Assembly (NCBI GenBank): GCA_024742305.1
Contig: JANSYQ010000018.1
Span: forward strand, 1-64,000
Length of the DNA: 64,000 bases
Source: a bacterium
GTDB taxonomy: Bacteria; Bacteroidota; Bacteroidia; Flavobacteriales_D; Crocinitomicaceae
Direction of reading: 5' to 3'
The notes below the pieces were generated by a model. The model was not told the origin of the DNA and did no database searches. It saw only the letters and a program-made list of their open reading frames with translations. Below, piece after piece: positions 1 to 8,548 of the stretch; within the stretch, counting starts at the first letter, position 1, and every line of letters begins with the position of its first letter. Position numbers and translations under genes: made by a program.

Positions 1-997
1 ATAAAAAGCGTGTTTCTTTTGATCCAAACAACAAGTATTGACGGCCACCTTTCTCAATAACTACAGTGGTTTGCTTTTCAGAGTTATACCCCCAAACGTC
101 GAGGTGTACATTGGTGAGACGGTTGTTACCCGCCGTCATAAAGTCATGAGCAGCAAAGCGAGCAGGTTCAATTTTCTCTGTTGTTTTCCGCTTCGTTTCA
201 ATTCTTTCAATCATTAAATCGTACGGGAACAGTCCAATGGCTTTGGGTAGTCCTCGGTTCCACATTCCTCGCTCGTTTTTCTCTCGTTCTTCGAGTAACC
301 CAGATGTTCCACTTCCATCACCAGCAGCCATGAGAACATTGTCGAACTCCTCGGCTTCACCGCCCAAATGCAGGTAAATGCGTTCGGCGCGCTCTTTCAC
401 ATACTTGTTAATAGCATGATTCATCGCCTCCAAGAGTTCCATTTTCTCTTGAGTATCCAAAAAACGCATTGTTTCTACCATCGCTACTTTGTCGTCAAGC
501 GAAAGGCTAGGATTCAGTATGTTGTAGATTTTTGGATGCGGTCGTTGCTCGCCATCCTTCGGTCGATAGGCTTCCGTTGGTAATTTTTCTTCTAAGTACG
601 ATTCAAAGGCATCAAATTCGTTTTGGTATTGTTTCAAGTTGTTTGGATTCTTCCGTTTTGCCAAAAGAACTTTATTGAGCTCCCAAACAGCCATTTTATT
701 CGAAGCCTCTGCAAGCAAGCCTTTCGGTGATTTGCTAATTTCCTCCTTACGGATGATTAAGTGCTCCGGCGTATTAATGATGAGAAGTTCCGTTGAGTCG
801 TAGTTGATCTTTCCATTCGGGAAGGTAATCTCAGGCCCTTGGTAATCGAAATACCGACCGAGATTGTTGTCCAAAATGGGACTTTTCTTTACCACATGAA
901 ACAGGTAGGCACGCTCCTCAGGTGTCAAACCTTCATTCAGTTGGGCGTTGGCAGAAAATGATAAGGATAGAACAATTAACAGGTAGAAATTTCTCAT
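1..997 (-). CDS. Exported protein of unknown function (3' end outside window)
   Basis: An open frame runs from an ATG at 997-995 off the left edge of the window, giving about 332 visible residues; the C-terminus is missing. The first ~19 residues (MRNFYLLIVLSLSFSANAQ) are a clear signal peptide ending in A-x-A, so the product is exported to the periplasm or outer membrane. The mature part is hydrophilic and lysine/glutamate-rich, with no transmembrane segment and no catalytic motif I recognise. It lies downstream of a T9SS cargo gene on the same strand but is separated from it by a terminator hairpin (1062-1103), so it probably has its own promoter; a near-consensus TATATTCG box lies at 1020-1013. 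Function unknown. Confidence 0.75.
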   Translation of the reverse strand, partial: MRNFYLLIVLSLSFSANAQLNEGLTPEERAYLFHVVKKSPILDNNLGRYFDYQGPEITFPNGKINYDSTELLIINTPEHLIIRKEEISKSPKGLLAEASNKMAVWELNKVLLAKRKNPNNLKQYQNEFDAFESYLEEKLPTEAYRPKDGEQRPHPKIYNILNPSLSLDDKVAMVETMRFLDTQEKMELLEAMNHAINKYVKERAERIYLHLGGEAEEFDNVLMAAGDGSGTSGLLEEREKNERGMWNRGLPKAIGLFPYDLMIERIETKRKTTEKIEPARFAAHDFMTAGNNRLTNVHLDVWGYNSEKQTTVVIEKGGRQYLLFGSKETRFL

Positions 998-1061
998 AAA
1001 CGATCGGATGTACGAATATAACAAAGAAACATGCCCTTCGTAACAGTTTGGAGCAAAAAAA

Positions 1062-1103
1062 AAAGCCCCCGCATCTCGACTCCGCTCGATGACCAGGGGC
1101 TTT
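1062..1103 (-). terminator. Rho-independent terminator, copy A of the conserved-core hairpin family
   Basis: Outer stem AAAGCCCC (1062-1069) pairs perfectly with GGGGCTTT (1096-1103). On the minus strand it is followed by a long T tract (complement of the A run at 1055-1064). The loop carries the core TCTCGACTCCGCTCGATGA seen in four other hairpins of this window. It lies just after the stop codon of the minus-strand gene ending at 1123. Confidence 0.85.
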
Positions 1104-1122
1104 GATTATCAGTAATCGTGAA

Positions 1123-2151
1123 CTACTTTTTCACGACCGTTTTAGTAACTGTTTGTCCTGCGTTGTTGATTGCCAACAAATACATTCCTGCGTTAAGATT
1201 GGAAATATCAATCGTTTGACCGTTTGAGATGTCAAGTGTGTTGATAATACGTCCGCTAGCATCCAAAAGCTGTGCAGTAGCAGATGCATCGAATTCTCCG
1301 AATACAGTAACCACATCATTTGCCGGGTTTGGAGCCACAGTGAAATCAAATGATTCCAGCTCCTCAACTCCTACAAAAATTCCGTCTTCTTGAGACAAAA
1401 CCAAAGAAGTCTCTGTAATTGGTGTTGTTCCACCTTGGGGCAAAATTGTGATTGTCAAGTGAACGAATACAGGCAAGTTTGAGTTCGCGTAGTCGTAGTA
1501 CTCGTACTGACTTTTAATTACGTCAACGGCACCTACCAAAGGAAGTGTCGTTTGTGCGTTCTCCTCGCTGTAGTAACGAATAACGTTTGAAAGTGAAACG
1601 CTGTTTGGAAGCAAAAGTGTTCCTGATCCGTCAACAGAAGCGTCGATAGTTCCTGTCAACGATTCGTTAACTGGGAAACCATTGAAAGTCATAGACAAAG
1701 ATCCGTCGTAGTTATCGTTTACAGTTGCGCCTCCTTGGTCAAATGGGTACGTACACAAGATCGAAGGATCGTTTTCGTAAGTAACGATAATGTCTCCGAA
1801 AGTAGCTTCTGTGTAGTAGAACCCTTGCGACGTTCTCTCAGATGCAGTAGAGGAGAAGAACTGTTTGATGTCTCCTACTGAAAGCACTTTTGTTGCTCCA
1901 GGGAAGTTCGCTCCGTTCGGGTCAGCCGTTGGATCGATACATTCTACGTCTTGGGTTACACCGTTGTAACCTGCGATGGTAGAGTAGTCCCAAGTAACTC
2001 CAGCTCCAGTAGTTCCTGCGTAATTAGTTGCGAATGAATCCACTACGAAAAGCGTCGATGTCTCACCGATAGTAGGTTCGTTAGCCGACGTCATTTGCGC
2101 TTGCGAAAATGTAGCTGCTAATAGAAAAGTGAAGAGTAAAGGTTTTCTCAT
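1123..2151 (-). CDS. T9SS type A sorting-domain secreted protein
   Basis: The 342-residue protein has an N-terminal signal peptide (about residues 1-19, ending FSQAQ) and a C-terminal T9SS type A sorting domain (about 265-342). The sorting domain is recognised by the APNPANDVV start, the LLDASGRII strand, the NLNAGMYLL turn and a basic TVVKK end. The ~240-residue middle is rich in Ser/Thr/Gly/Asp, looks beta-rich and has no enzyme motif I recognise; it may be a surface or adhesion protein. T9SS carries such proteins across the outer membrane and removes the C-terminal domain. A canonical promoter (2197-2168) precedes it and a strong terminator follows it, so it is a single-gene unit. Confidence 0.85.
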   Translation of the reverse strand: MRKPLLFTFLLAATFSQAQMTSANEPTIGETSTLFVVDSFATNYAGTTGAGVTWDYSTIAGYNGVTQDVECIDPTADPNGANFPGATKVLSVGDIKQFFSSTASERTSQGFYYTEATFGDIIVTYENDPSILCTYPFDQGGATVNDNYDGSLSMTFNGFPVNESLTGTIDASVDGSGTLLLPNSVSLSNVIRYYSEENAQTTLPLVGAVDVIKSQYEYYDYANSNLPVFVHLTITILPQGGTTPITETSLVLSQEDGIFVGVEELESFDFTVAPNPANDVVTVFGEFDASATAQLLDASGRIINTLDISNGQTIDISNLNAGMYLLAINNAGQTVTKTVVKK

Positions 2152-2167
2152 AATTTTTGATTTTCTC

Positions 2168-2197
2168 CAAAAGTAAAAAATTGCGACATTTCTTCAA
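2168..2197 (-). promoter_or_regulatory. Bacteroidota promoter (TTG-N19-TACTTTTG)
   Basis: Read on the minus strand, TTG (2197-2195) is followed after 19 nt by TACTTTTG (2175-2168), matching the Bacteroidota -33/-7 consensus. The ATG of the T9SS gene (2151) follows 16 nt later. Its position argues that the plus-strand gene on the right does not begin at the ATG at 2157. Confidence 0.75.
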
Positions 2198-2237
2198 TGT
2201 CCCCCATCATTGTATGCCGCCGTTTAAACAAAGGGGT

Positions 2238-2245
2238 TATCTTTG
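2238..2245 (+). promoter_or_regulatory. Candidate -7 box TATCTTTG for the RND transporter
   Basis: TATCTTTG matches TAnnTTTG and lies 19 nt before the preferred TTG start at 2265. No clear TTG lies at the ideal upstream spacing, so the promoter is only half supported. Confidence 0.45.
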
Positions 2246-2264
2246 TGCCTCAAACGAAACAGAA

Positions 2265-4544
2265 TTGAAGAAGGTTGGCGAAAAGTGGTTTAAAAGATAC
2301 TCAGTAATAGCCGTTTGCGCATTATTTGTCTCTCTTCTGTTCTTTCTCTACTACGCCGCTCAGATAGAGTTTGACTACGATTTCGAGAAATTTTATCCTA
2401 CGGATGACCCTGAAACTGAATTTTTTATTGACTACAGAGAAAAGTTTGAATCTGACAACGATTTCTTGCTTATTGCGATAGAAAATGAAGGAGGAATATA
2501 CGATTTGGATTTTCTGAAAAAAGTAGATGCCCTTACGAATGACTTAAAAAATGCAAAGTATGTGAAGAACGTACTTTCTATTACGCAACAGAAGGAATAC
2601 TTTATCATTGGCGGTGTTACCGATGAAAAGCCGTACATCAATTTTGAAGATGTCGATTTAAAAAGAGATTCGGCCAACATTAGCACAAAAGACGAGTTGG
2701 TAAACAATCTTGTTGCCAAGGATGGAAAATCGGTTTGTCTCTTTGTTCGCCACAAAGACTTTTTATCGAAGAAGGGGAGCGATGTTCTGATTACGAATAT
2801 TGAGCGAAAGGCAAAATCGTATGGTTTTAATGACTTGCGCATAGGAGGTCGAGCGATAGGACAGAAATATTATATCGATAAGATGTCCTTTGAGATGATA
2901 CTATTCCTGAGCCTGAGCGCCGTTTTGGTGGTTATCTTTCTATTGGTAGCCTTTAAGTCTATTTGGGGAATAATGATTCCGCAGGCGGTAATCGTTGCGG
3001 GAATGATTTGGCTGGTAGGAGGTATGTCTCTTGCGAATCAGCCGATGAACATTATTCTTACGGTTCTTCCATCTGTCATGTTTGTCGTCTCCATGTCTGA
3101 CGTCATTCATTTGGTTTCCCGATACCTAGATGCGCTTCGTGAGTTAGAGAATTCCTTTGAAGCAACAAAAGTAGCAGTACGTGAAGTTGGATTGGCGACA
3201 TTGCTTACCTCCATCACCACAGCCATTGGGTTCTTCTCCTTGATTTTTGTTCGTGTGGAACCGATTCAAGTTTTCGGTACCGTCATGGGAATTGGTGTGA
3301 TGATTGCCTTCATTCTCACTTTTGCGGTACTTCCTGCCTTGTTTTATTTGACCGGAGGACCGAAATACATCACAGCAAAAAAGAAGGATCACTTTTGGCG
3401 CCGTCGATTGGAAAAATGGTTCCTGCTCGTTGGTAGAAACAAGAAAACCATTCTTGGTGCAGGCGTTGTCGTTTTGGTATTGAGTGTTGTTGGAATTATG
3501 CAGTTGGAGAGCGACAACATGCTCATGGATGATATTTCGGAAGGCGAACCTTTGAAACAAGATTTCAATTATCTGGATGATCATTACGGCGGAGCTCGTC
3601 CGTTTGAAATGGCGGTTACCATTCGAGACACAAATGTTCGAGTTTGGGACCAAGAAGTACTAAAGACGATTGATACCGTTGAGAATTATCTTACTAATTC
3701 CTACGGCGTAAACATCAAAATGTCAGTTGTAACTGCAATGAAGGTACTCAATAGAGGAATGAACTTGGGTAAGGATGAGGCCTACAAACTTCCTGAACGC
3801 AATAGCAAAAGACGTAGTATTCGAAGAGCTCTGCGCGTTGCTGGGGAGGGGCAATTCGTTCGAACAATGTTGGATAGTACAGAAACGATACTTCGTATTA
3901 GTGGTACCATTCCCGATTTAGGAAACAAGAAGGTCACGGCGTTAAATGAGAAGCTGGAAAAGTTCCTAAAAGGAAAAACAATGGGCGGTAAACTTGATTA
4001 TCAAGTAACGGGAACGGCACATTTGGTCGATAAAAACCTTCGTTATATGTCTACCAGCTTGGTAAAGGGATTGGCGGTTTCTATTTTAATTGTAGCGCTA
4101 ATTATGGGCTTGATTTACCGATCGTTTAGCATGATGTTGATCAGTTTGGTGCCAAATATCTTCCCACTGGTATTCATCGGTGGAGCGATGGGCTTCCTTG
4201 GTGTAGATCTCAAAATATCTACGGCCATTATCTTTACTATCGCCTTCGGAATTGCGGTTGATGATACCATACACTTGTTGGGCAAATTCAAGTACGAATT
4301 GATGAAAGGCAAGGGCGTTGTGTATGCTTTGCGCAGAAGTTATTTCACCACTGGAAAGGCAATGATTCTCACGACATTAATTCTATGTTCTGGATTCTTG
4401 TTGTTGGTGTTCTCTAGCTTCCTAGGAACCTTCTATTTGGGAATCATGTTGTGTCTCGCACTGATTGTAGCATTGATCGCAGATTTAACCATTTTGCCTG
4501 TTCTTATCCTCCTTTTCTACAAGCCGAAGAAAAAAGAGTCTTAA
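2265..4544 (+). CDS. RND/MMPL-family transporter
   Basis: A large integral membrane protein of the resistance-nodulation-division superfamily (MMPL/HpnN-type). Counted from the TTG start, there is one TM helix near residues 13-31, a large periplasmic loop, five TM helices (about 205-360), a second helix and loop, and five more (about 620-750), i.e. the duplicated RND layout. The hallmark GIAVDDTIHLLGKF lies in the second half and a matching MSDVIHLVSRY in the first. RND proteins of this type use the proton gradient to export lipids or other hydrophobic molecules. An in-frame ATG at 2157 would add 36 residues, but those overlap the divergent promoter and look non-coding. I prefer TTG at 2265, 19 nt after a TATCTTTG box. 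Substrate unknown. Confidence 0.8.
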   Translation: MKKVGEKWFKRYSVIAVCALFVSLLFFLYYAAQIEFDYDFEKFYPTDDPETEFFIDYREKFESDNDFLLIAIENEGGIYDLDFLKKVDALTNDLKNAKYVKNVLSITQQKEYFIIGGVTDEKPYINFEDVDLKRDSANISTKDELVNNLVAKDGKSVCLFVRHKDFLSKKGSDVLITNIERKAKSYGFNDLRIGGRAIGQKYYIDKMSFEMILFLSLSAVLVVIFLLVAFKSIWGIMIPQAVIVAGMIWLVGGMSLANQPMNIILTVLPSVMFVVSMSDVIHLVSRYLDALRELENSFEATKVAVREVGLATLLTSITTAIGFFSLIFVRVEPIQVFGTVMGIGVMIAFILTFAVLPALFYLTGGPKYITAKKKDHFWRRRLEKWFLLVGRNKKTILGAGVVVLVLSVVGIMQLESDNMLMDDISEGEPLKQDFNYLDDHYGGARPFEMAVTIRDTNVRVWDQEVLKTIDTVENYLTNSYGVNIKMSVVTAMKVLNRGMNLGKDEAYKLPERNSKRRSIRRALRVAGEGQFVRTMLDSTETILRISGTIPDLGNKKVTALNEKLEKFLKGKTMGGKLDYQVTGTAHLVDKNLRYMSTSLVKGLAVSILIVALIMGLIYRSFSMMLISLVPNIFPLVFIGGAMGFLGVDLKISTAIIFTIAFGIAVDDTIHLLGKFKYELMKGKGVVYALRRSYFTTGKAMILTTLILCSGFLLLVFSSFLGTFYLGIMLCLALIVALIADLTILPVLILLFYKPKKKES

Positions 4545-4549
4545 ATCAT

Positions 4550-4557
4550 TATTTTTG
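4550..4557 (+). promoter_or_regulatory. Candidate -7 box TATTTTTG before nhaC
   Basis: TATTTTTG matches TAnnTTTG and ends 21 nt before the nhaC ATG, overlapping the region just after the RND stop. There is no clear -33 TTG. It suggests nhaC can be transcribed separately from the RND gene. Confidence 0.45.
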
Positions 4558-4578
4558 AACCACTTCAAATACTAAACC

Positions 4579-6078
4579 ATGGCCAAAGATTCTAAGAAAA
4601 AGTTAAGTACAATACAAATGTTCTTACTGGCTCTAATTCCTGTTTTAATCCTCATTGGCCTTCTTGCTTTGAGTGTCTATCTCTACGGTGATGATAGTTT
4701 GAGTGGCGCGAATCAAATGGCACTTATTGTCGGTGCAATTATCGCCGGCCTTGTTGGATGGCGATTGGGGTTCTCTTGGAAAGATATTGAAAAAGGAATG
4801 GTGAAGAGTATTAAGTCCGCTTTACCAGCCATTTTAATTCTCTTAATGATTGGCGCGCTTTCTGGAGCTTGGTTGATTTCAGGAATTGTTCCCACTATGA
4901 TATACTACGGATTAGAGATTTTAAATCCCACCATCTTCTTATTTGCCGCTTGCATCATCAGTGCTATCGTTGCAGTGGCCACAGGAAGCTCTTGGAGTAC
5001 CGTTGCTACTGTTGGTGTGGCGTTAATTGGTATTGGAGGTGCCTTGGGAATAGATCCAGCAATGTCTGCAGGAGCGATTATCTCAGGAGCGTATTTCGGG
5101 GATAAAATGTCGCCGCTTTCAGATACCACTAACCTAGCACCGGCGATGGCAGGAACTGATCTGTTCACTCATATTCGCTATATGGCGCTTACGACAATAC
5201 CATCCATTGTAATCACTTTGATCATTTTTCTAATTATTGGTTTCTCTCTTTCAACCAATAATTCTGAAATGGGAGCTTTGGAAATGGGCAAATTAATTAA
5301 AGAAAATTTTGTTATTTCCCCATGGTTTTTACTAATTCCAGCGCTAGTTGTATTTCTAATTATTAAAAAAGTTCCCTCGCTTCCTGCTTTATTTATTGGT
5401 ACAATTACGGGGTGTTTGGTGGCAGTGTTTTTTCAACCAGATATTGTCCAAGATCTTGGAGCGGCTCACAATGAAATGGATGGTAAAGAGATCACATGGT
5501 CTCCGAACTATGTGCAATCTTCGTACATAGCTTCCATAGATGCAATGACAGGATATATTGCAATTGAGACGGAAAATGCTGGTGTTAACAAATTGTTGTC
5601 GTCAGGAGGAATGTACGGCATGCTTAACACCATTTGGTTGATTGTGTGTGCGATGTGTTTCGGAGGGATTATGGAGGCTTGCGGATTACTTCAAGCGATT
5701 ACTAAAATGCTTATGCGACTGGTACGCTCAACAGGGTCGTTGATCGCCACAACCACAGGAACATGTCTGTTTTTCAATACAACTGCATCCGATCAGTACC
5801 TATCCATTGTTGTTCCGGGAAGAATGTTTGCAGATGCATATAAAGACCGTGGTTTGGCTCCTCAAAATTTGTCTCGAACCTTGGAAGATTCGGGTACAGT
5901 TACATCTGTTTTAATTCCATGGAATACATGTGGAGCAACACAATCAAAAGTGTTAGGAGTAGCTACTGGTGACTACTTTATCTATTGCTTCTTCAACATC
6001 ATCAGTCCGATTATGACCATGGTATTTGGTTATGTAGGTATCAAGATTGCCAAGTTGAAGCCTAAAAAGAAGGATTAG
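4579..6078 (+). CDS. nhaC: Na+/H+ antiporter, NhaC family
   Basis: The 499-residue polytopic membrane protein has about eleven hydrophobic segments. The central signature TGSSWSTVATVGVALIGIG, followed shortly by SGAYFGDKMSPLSDTTNLAP (both around residues 135-190), is characteristic of the NhaC family. These antiporters exchange cytoplasmic Na+ for external protons and support pH and sodium homeostasis, as expected for a bacterium living in salt water. The second half repeats the pattern with FNTTASDQYLSIVVPGRMF. The start ATG (ATGGCCAAAG) is followed by a short lysine-rich cytoplasmic leader, and the protein also ends in lysines (KPKKKD). It lies 34 nt after the RND gene and may share its transcript. 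Confidence 0.9.
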   Translation: MAKDSKKKLSTIQMFLLALIPVLILIGLLALSVYLYGDDSLSGANQMALIVGAIIAGLVGWRLGFSWKDIEKGMVKSIKSALPAILILLMIGALSGAWLISGIVPTMIYYGLEILNPTIFLFAACIISAIVAVATGSSWSTVATVGVALIGIGGALGIDPAMSAGAIISGAYFGDKMSPLSDTTNLAPAMAGTDLFTHIRYMALTTIPSIVITLIIFLIIGFSLSTNNSEMGALEMGKLIKENFVISPWFLLIPALVVFLIIKKVPSLPALFIGTITGCLVAVFFQPDIVQDLGAAHNEMDGKEITWSPNYVQSSYIASIDAMTGYIAIETENAGVNKLLSSGGMYGMLNTIWLIVCAMCFGGIMEACGLLQAITKMLMRLVRSTGSLIATTTGTCLFFNTTASDQYLSIVVPGRMFADAYKDRGLAPQNLSRTLEDSGTVTSVLIPWNTCGATQSKVLGVATGDYFIYCFFNIISPIMTMVFGYVGIKIAKLKPKKKD

Positions 6079-6115
6079 ATCCTCACGGATAGTCTTTATT
6101 CCACTGTCTTTTTGT

Positions 6116-6123
6116 TAATTTTG
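6116..6123 (+). promoter_or_regulatory. -7 box TAATTTTG before ffh
   Basis: TAATTTTG matches TAnnTTTG and ends 22 nt before the ffh ATG. The -33 element is not obvious. Confidence 0.5.
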
Positions 6124-6145
6124 TAGTCCTGAAATTGAAAAAATT

Positions 6146-7495
6146 ATGTTTGAAAATTTAACGGATAAGTTTGAAAGAGCCTTTAAAGTCCTAAAAGGGC
6201 AAGGGCAGATCACAGAAATCAACGTTGCTGAGACTTTGAAAGAAGTGCGTCGTGCATTGTTGGATGCCGATGTGAACTTCAAAACAGCGAAGGAATTTAC
6301 GAACACCGTTAAAGAGAAAGCACTAGGTCAAAACGTACTCACGGCCATTTCCCCCGGACAACTCTTAATCAAGATTTGTCACGAAGAGTTGCAAGAACTC
6401 ATGGGAGGTAATGAGGTCGAAATTGACGTAAAAGGAAACCCGGGCATCGTTTTGATGTCAGGACTTCAAGGTTCGGGTAAAACGACGTTTTCAGGAAAAC
6501 TAGCGAATTACCTCAAAAATAAGAAGGGGAAGAATCCACTTTTGGTTGCCTGTGACGTTTACCGTCCCGCAGCGATTGATCAGTTGCACGTCCTCGGAGA
6601 ACAATTGAACGTTGAGGTATACTCCAACAAAGAGGAAAAGAATCCGGTTAAAATTGCTCAAGCTGCCGTTCAGCACGCAAAAAGTAAAGGATTCAACGTG
6701 GTGATTATTGACACCGCGGGTCGCTTGGCTGTGGATGAGCAGATGATGGCGGAAATCGCCGAGGTCAAGAATACCATCAAGCCTACGGAAACACTTTTCG
6801 TTGTGGATTCCATGACGGGACAAGACGCGGTAAACACGGCGAAAACCTTCAACGAGCGCATAAACTTTGACGGTGTTGTATTGACGAAGTTAGACGGTGA
6901 TACGCGTGGTGGTGCTGCGCTATCGATCAAAGCGGTTGTAAACAAACCAATTAAGTTTGTTGGAACGGGCGAGAAAATGGATGCATTGGATGTGTTCTAT
7001 CCTGCTCGTATGGCCGATCGAATTTTAGGGAAAGGAGACGTTGTTTCCCTTGTTGAGCGCGCTCAGGAGCAGTTCAATGAAGAAGAAGCACGCAAGCTCC
7101 AAAAGAAAATTCAAAAGAATCAATTCGATTTCAACGACTTCCTTGGTCAGCTTCAGCAAGTGAAGAAAATGGGGAACGTGAAAGATTTGATGGGCATGCT
7201 TCCTGGAATGGGGAAAGCCATGAAAGATGTTGAAATTGAAGACGACGCGTTCAAGCATATCGAGGCTATTATTCACTCAATGACTCCGCAAGAGCGAGCC
7301 AATCCGCAAATCATCAATGGTGCACGTAAATCTCGAATCGCGAAAGGAAGCGGTACAAGTATGCAAGAAGTGAACAAACTAATGAAGCAGTTTGGCGACA
7401 CCAAGAAAATGATGAAGATGATGTCGAACCCTAAAAATATGCGTCAAATGATGAAGCAAATGAAGGGTGGCGGCGCTGGATTCCCGGGAATGTAA
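6146..7495 (+). CDS. ffh: Signal recognition particle protein Ffh (SRP54)
   Basis: The 449-residue GTPase binds signal sequences of nascent membrane proteins and, with 4.5S RNA and FtsY, delivers ribosomes to the Sec translocon. The order is the usual one: N domain (residues 1-90), G domain with P-loop GLQGSGKT (106-113), DTAGR (189-193), TKLD (247-250) then GDTRGG, and a methionine-rich M domain (about 300-449) ending MKMMSNPKNMRQMMKQMKGG. Length is normal for the family. It is preceded by a TAnnTTTG box and stands alone; its co-workers YidC and GatB are elsewhere in the window. Confident call. Confidence 0.97.
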   Translation: MFENLTDKFERAFKVLKGQGQITEINVAETLKEVRRALLDADVNFKTAKEFTNTVKEKALGQNVLTAISPGQLLIKICHEELQELMGGNEVEIDVKGNPGIVLMSGLQGSGKTTFSGKLANYLKNKKGKNPLLVACDVYRPAAIDQLHVLGEQLNVEVYSNKEEKNPVKIAQAAVQHAKSKGFNVVIIDTAGRLAVDEQMMAEIAEVKNTIKPTETLFVVDSMTGQDAVNTAKTFNERINFDGVVLTKLDGDTRGGAALSIKAVVNKPIKFVGTGEKMDALDVFYPARMADRILGKGDVVSLVERAQEQFNEEEARKLQKKIQKNQFDFNDFLGQLQQVKKMGNVKDLMGMLPGMGKAMKDVEIEDDAFKHIEAIIHSMTPQERANPQIINGARKSRIAKGSGTSMQEVNKLMKQFGDTKKMMKMMSNPKNMRQMMKQMKGGGAGFPGM

Positions 7496-7632
7496 TTGAA
7501 ACTCTCAGAGCGATGTTGAAATCGTTCTTGAAATATCCTGACACTTGTGTGAAATCTATGAAATTTGGAAATGGTAGGTTTGTTCATAAAAGAAGGTTTC
7601 CGTACATCTATTGCTCTAATTTATCTCTAAAA

Positions 7633-7702
7633 AATTACACATGTTGCTCAAATTCGACATTTCTCGAATTGCCTAATTTTAGAAATGTGTAATTCTAGAA
7701 TT
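7633..7702. repeat. Nested inverted repeats in the ffh-OMP intergenic region
   Basis: The ~300-bp gap after ffh (7496-7791) has no convincing gene. It contains an outer inverted repeat AATTACACAT (7633-7642)/ATGTGTAATT (7685-7694), an inner hairpin AATTCGA (7651-7657)/TCGAATT (7664-7670) with a 6-nt loop, and a perfect 12-nt palindrome AATTCTAGAATT (7691-7702) overlapping the right arm. The two genes converge here, so a bidirectional terminator or a structured RNA is possible, but there is no long T tract. Confidence 0.5.
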
Positions 7703-7791
7703 TGCTTTACAGCTGCCCGTGGAGGTATTGAATTAAATCCTATCTCTTACACTGAGAATCCGAATTCTCAACGCTTCACCCTTGTAGATTC

Positions 7792-8391
7792 CTACTTATC
7801 ATTAATCCCAAAGGCTCTGAACCCTAATTGAATAACAACATAACTGCGACCTACTTCGACCGTTTCAACACCTCCAACGCTCGTTGTTACACTCACAAGA
7901 TCTTGACCGGGAACAAAGTTGTAAATTCCTGAAATTCGGAAATTACCAAAGGTAACTCCAAGTTCCGGTCCCAATCCAAAGGATCGAACTGCTGAGGCAG
8001 AAACGCCAACACCTTCACCTTGCACATTGGTTCCAATATTTGCTTGTGTATACCATCCTGCTGAAAGTCCAACGAAGGGTTTTGTATTTCCGTCGCCTAG
8101 ATAGTATTCACCTTTCAGACAGTACGCCGCTCGAGATGAAAGTCCCACGGATACATCCCCTGAGGTTCCTTGAATCGATCCTCCGAATAACACATCTCCT
8201 TCCAAACGCAAGCCTACGCTAATATTTGGATTGAAGAAAAACTTGGGTTCAGCACTTGCGGAAATACCGTATGCTTTGAAGTTTCCGGTGGTAAATGCTC
8301 CTCCAATGCCAGCGTCAGAGCGGAAAAAATAATCTTGGGAATAAGCCATTGATGTAACGCACAGCGCTACTACGAGTAGTAAGTTTTTCAT
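7792..8391 (-). CDS. Outer-membrane beta-barrel protein
   Basis: The start is set at the ATG 8391-8389, which gives a good signal peptide (MKNLLLVVALCVTSMAYSQ) and a 199-residue precursor; an upstream in-frame ATG at 8430 would put 13 hydrophilic residues before it. The mature chain shows alternating hydrophobic/polar beta-strands with many glycines and aromatic residues, ending in a strand (SYVVIQLGFRAFGINDK), typical of a small 8-stranded outer-membrane barrel of the OmpW/PorT-like class in Bacteroidota. No enzyme motif is visible. Specific role unknown; it may be a pore or structural protein. Confidence 0.7.
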   Translation of the reverse strand: MKNLLLVVALCVTSMAYSQDYFFRSDAGIGGAFTTGNFKAYGISASAEPKFFFNPNISVGLRLEGDVLFGGSIQGTSGDVSVGLSSRAAYCLKGEYYLGDGNTKPFVGLSAGWYTQANIGTNVQGEGVGVSASAVRSFGLGPELGVTFGNFRISGIYNFVPGQDLVSVTTSVGGVETVEVGRSYVVIQLGFRAFGINDK

Positions 8392-8548
8392 AATTTGTTT
8401 TTTTAGTTTAGCTAGATCATTTTGATCCACAGCAATTTAACCAATAATCACGCCAAAAAGCAATTATTATTCAAACAAATCGGTTGAAGAAAAACGTCCT
8501 ATTCGAGTTGGTTCTTCCCAAGAAATATTCCTTTTAAGCCTAGTGAAC

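Noticed and set aside
7685-7831. A 48-codon plus-strand open frame after ffh (starts MCNSRICFTAARGG)
   Set aside because: It is short, begins inside an inverted-repeat arm, overlaps the end of the convergent outer-membrane gene, and has no promoter or family resemblance; I treat it as chance.
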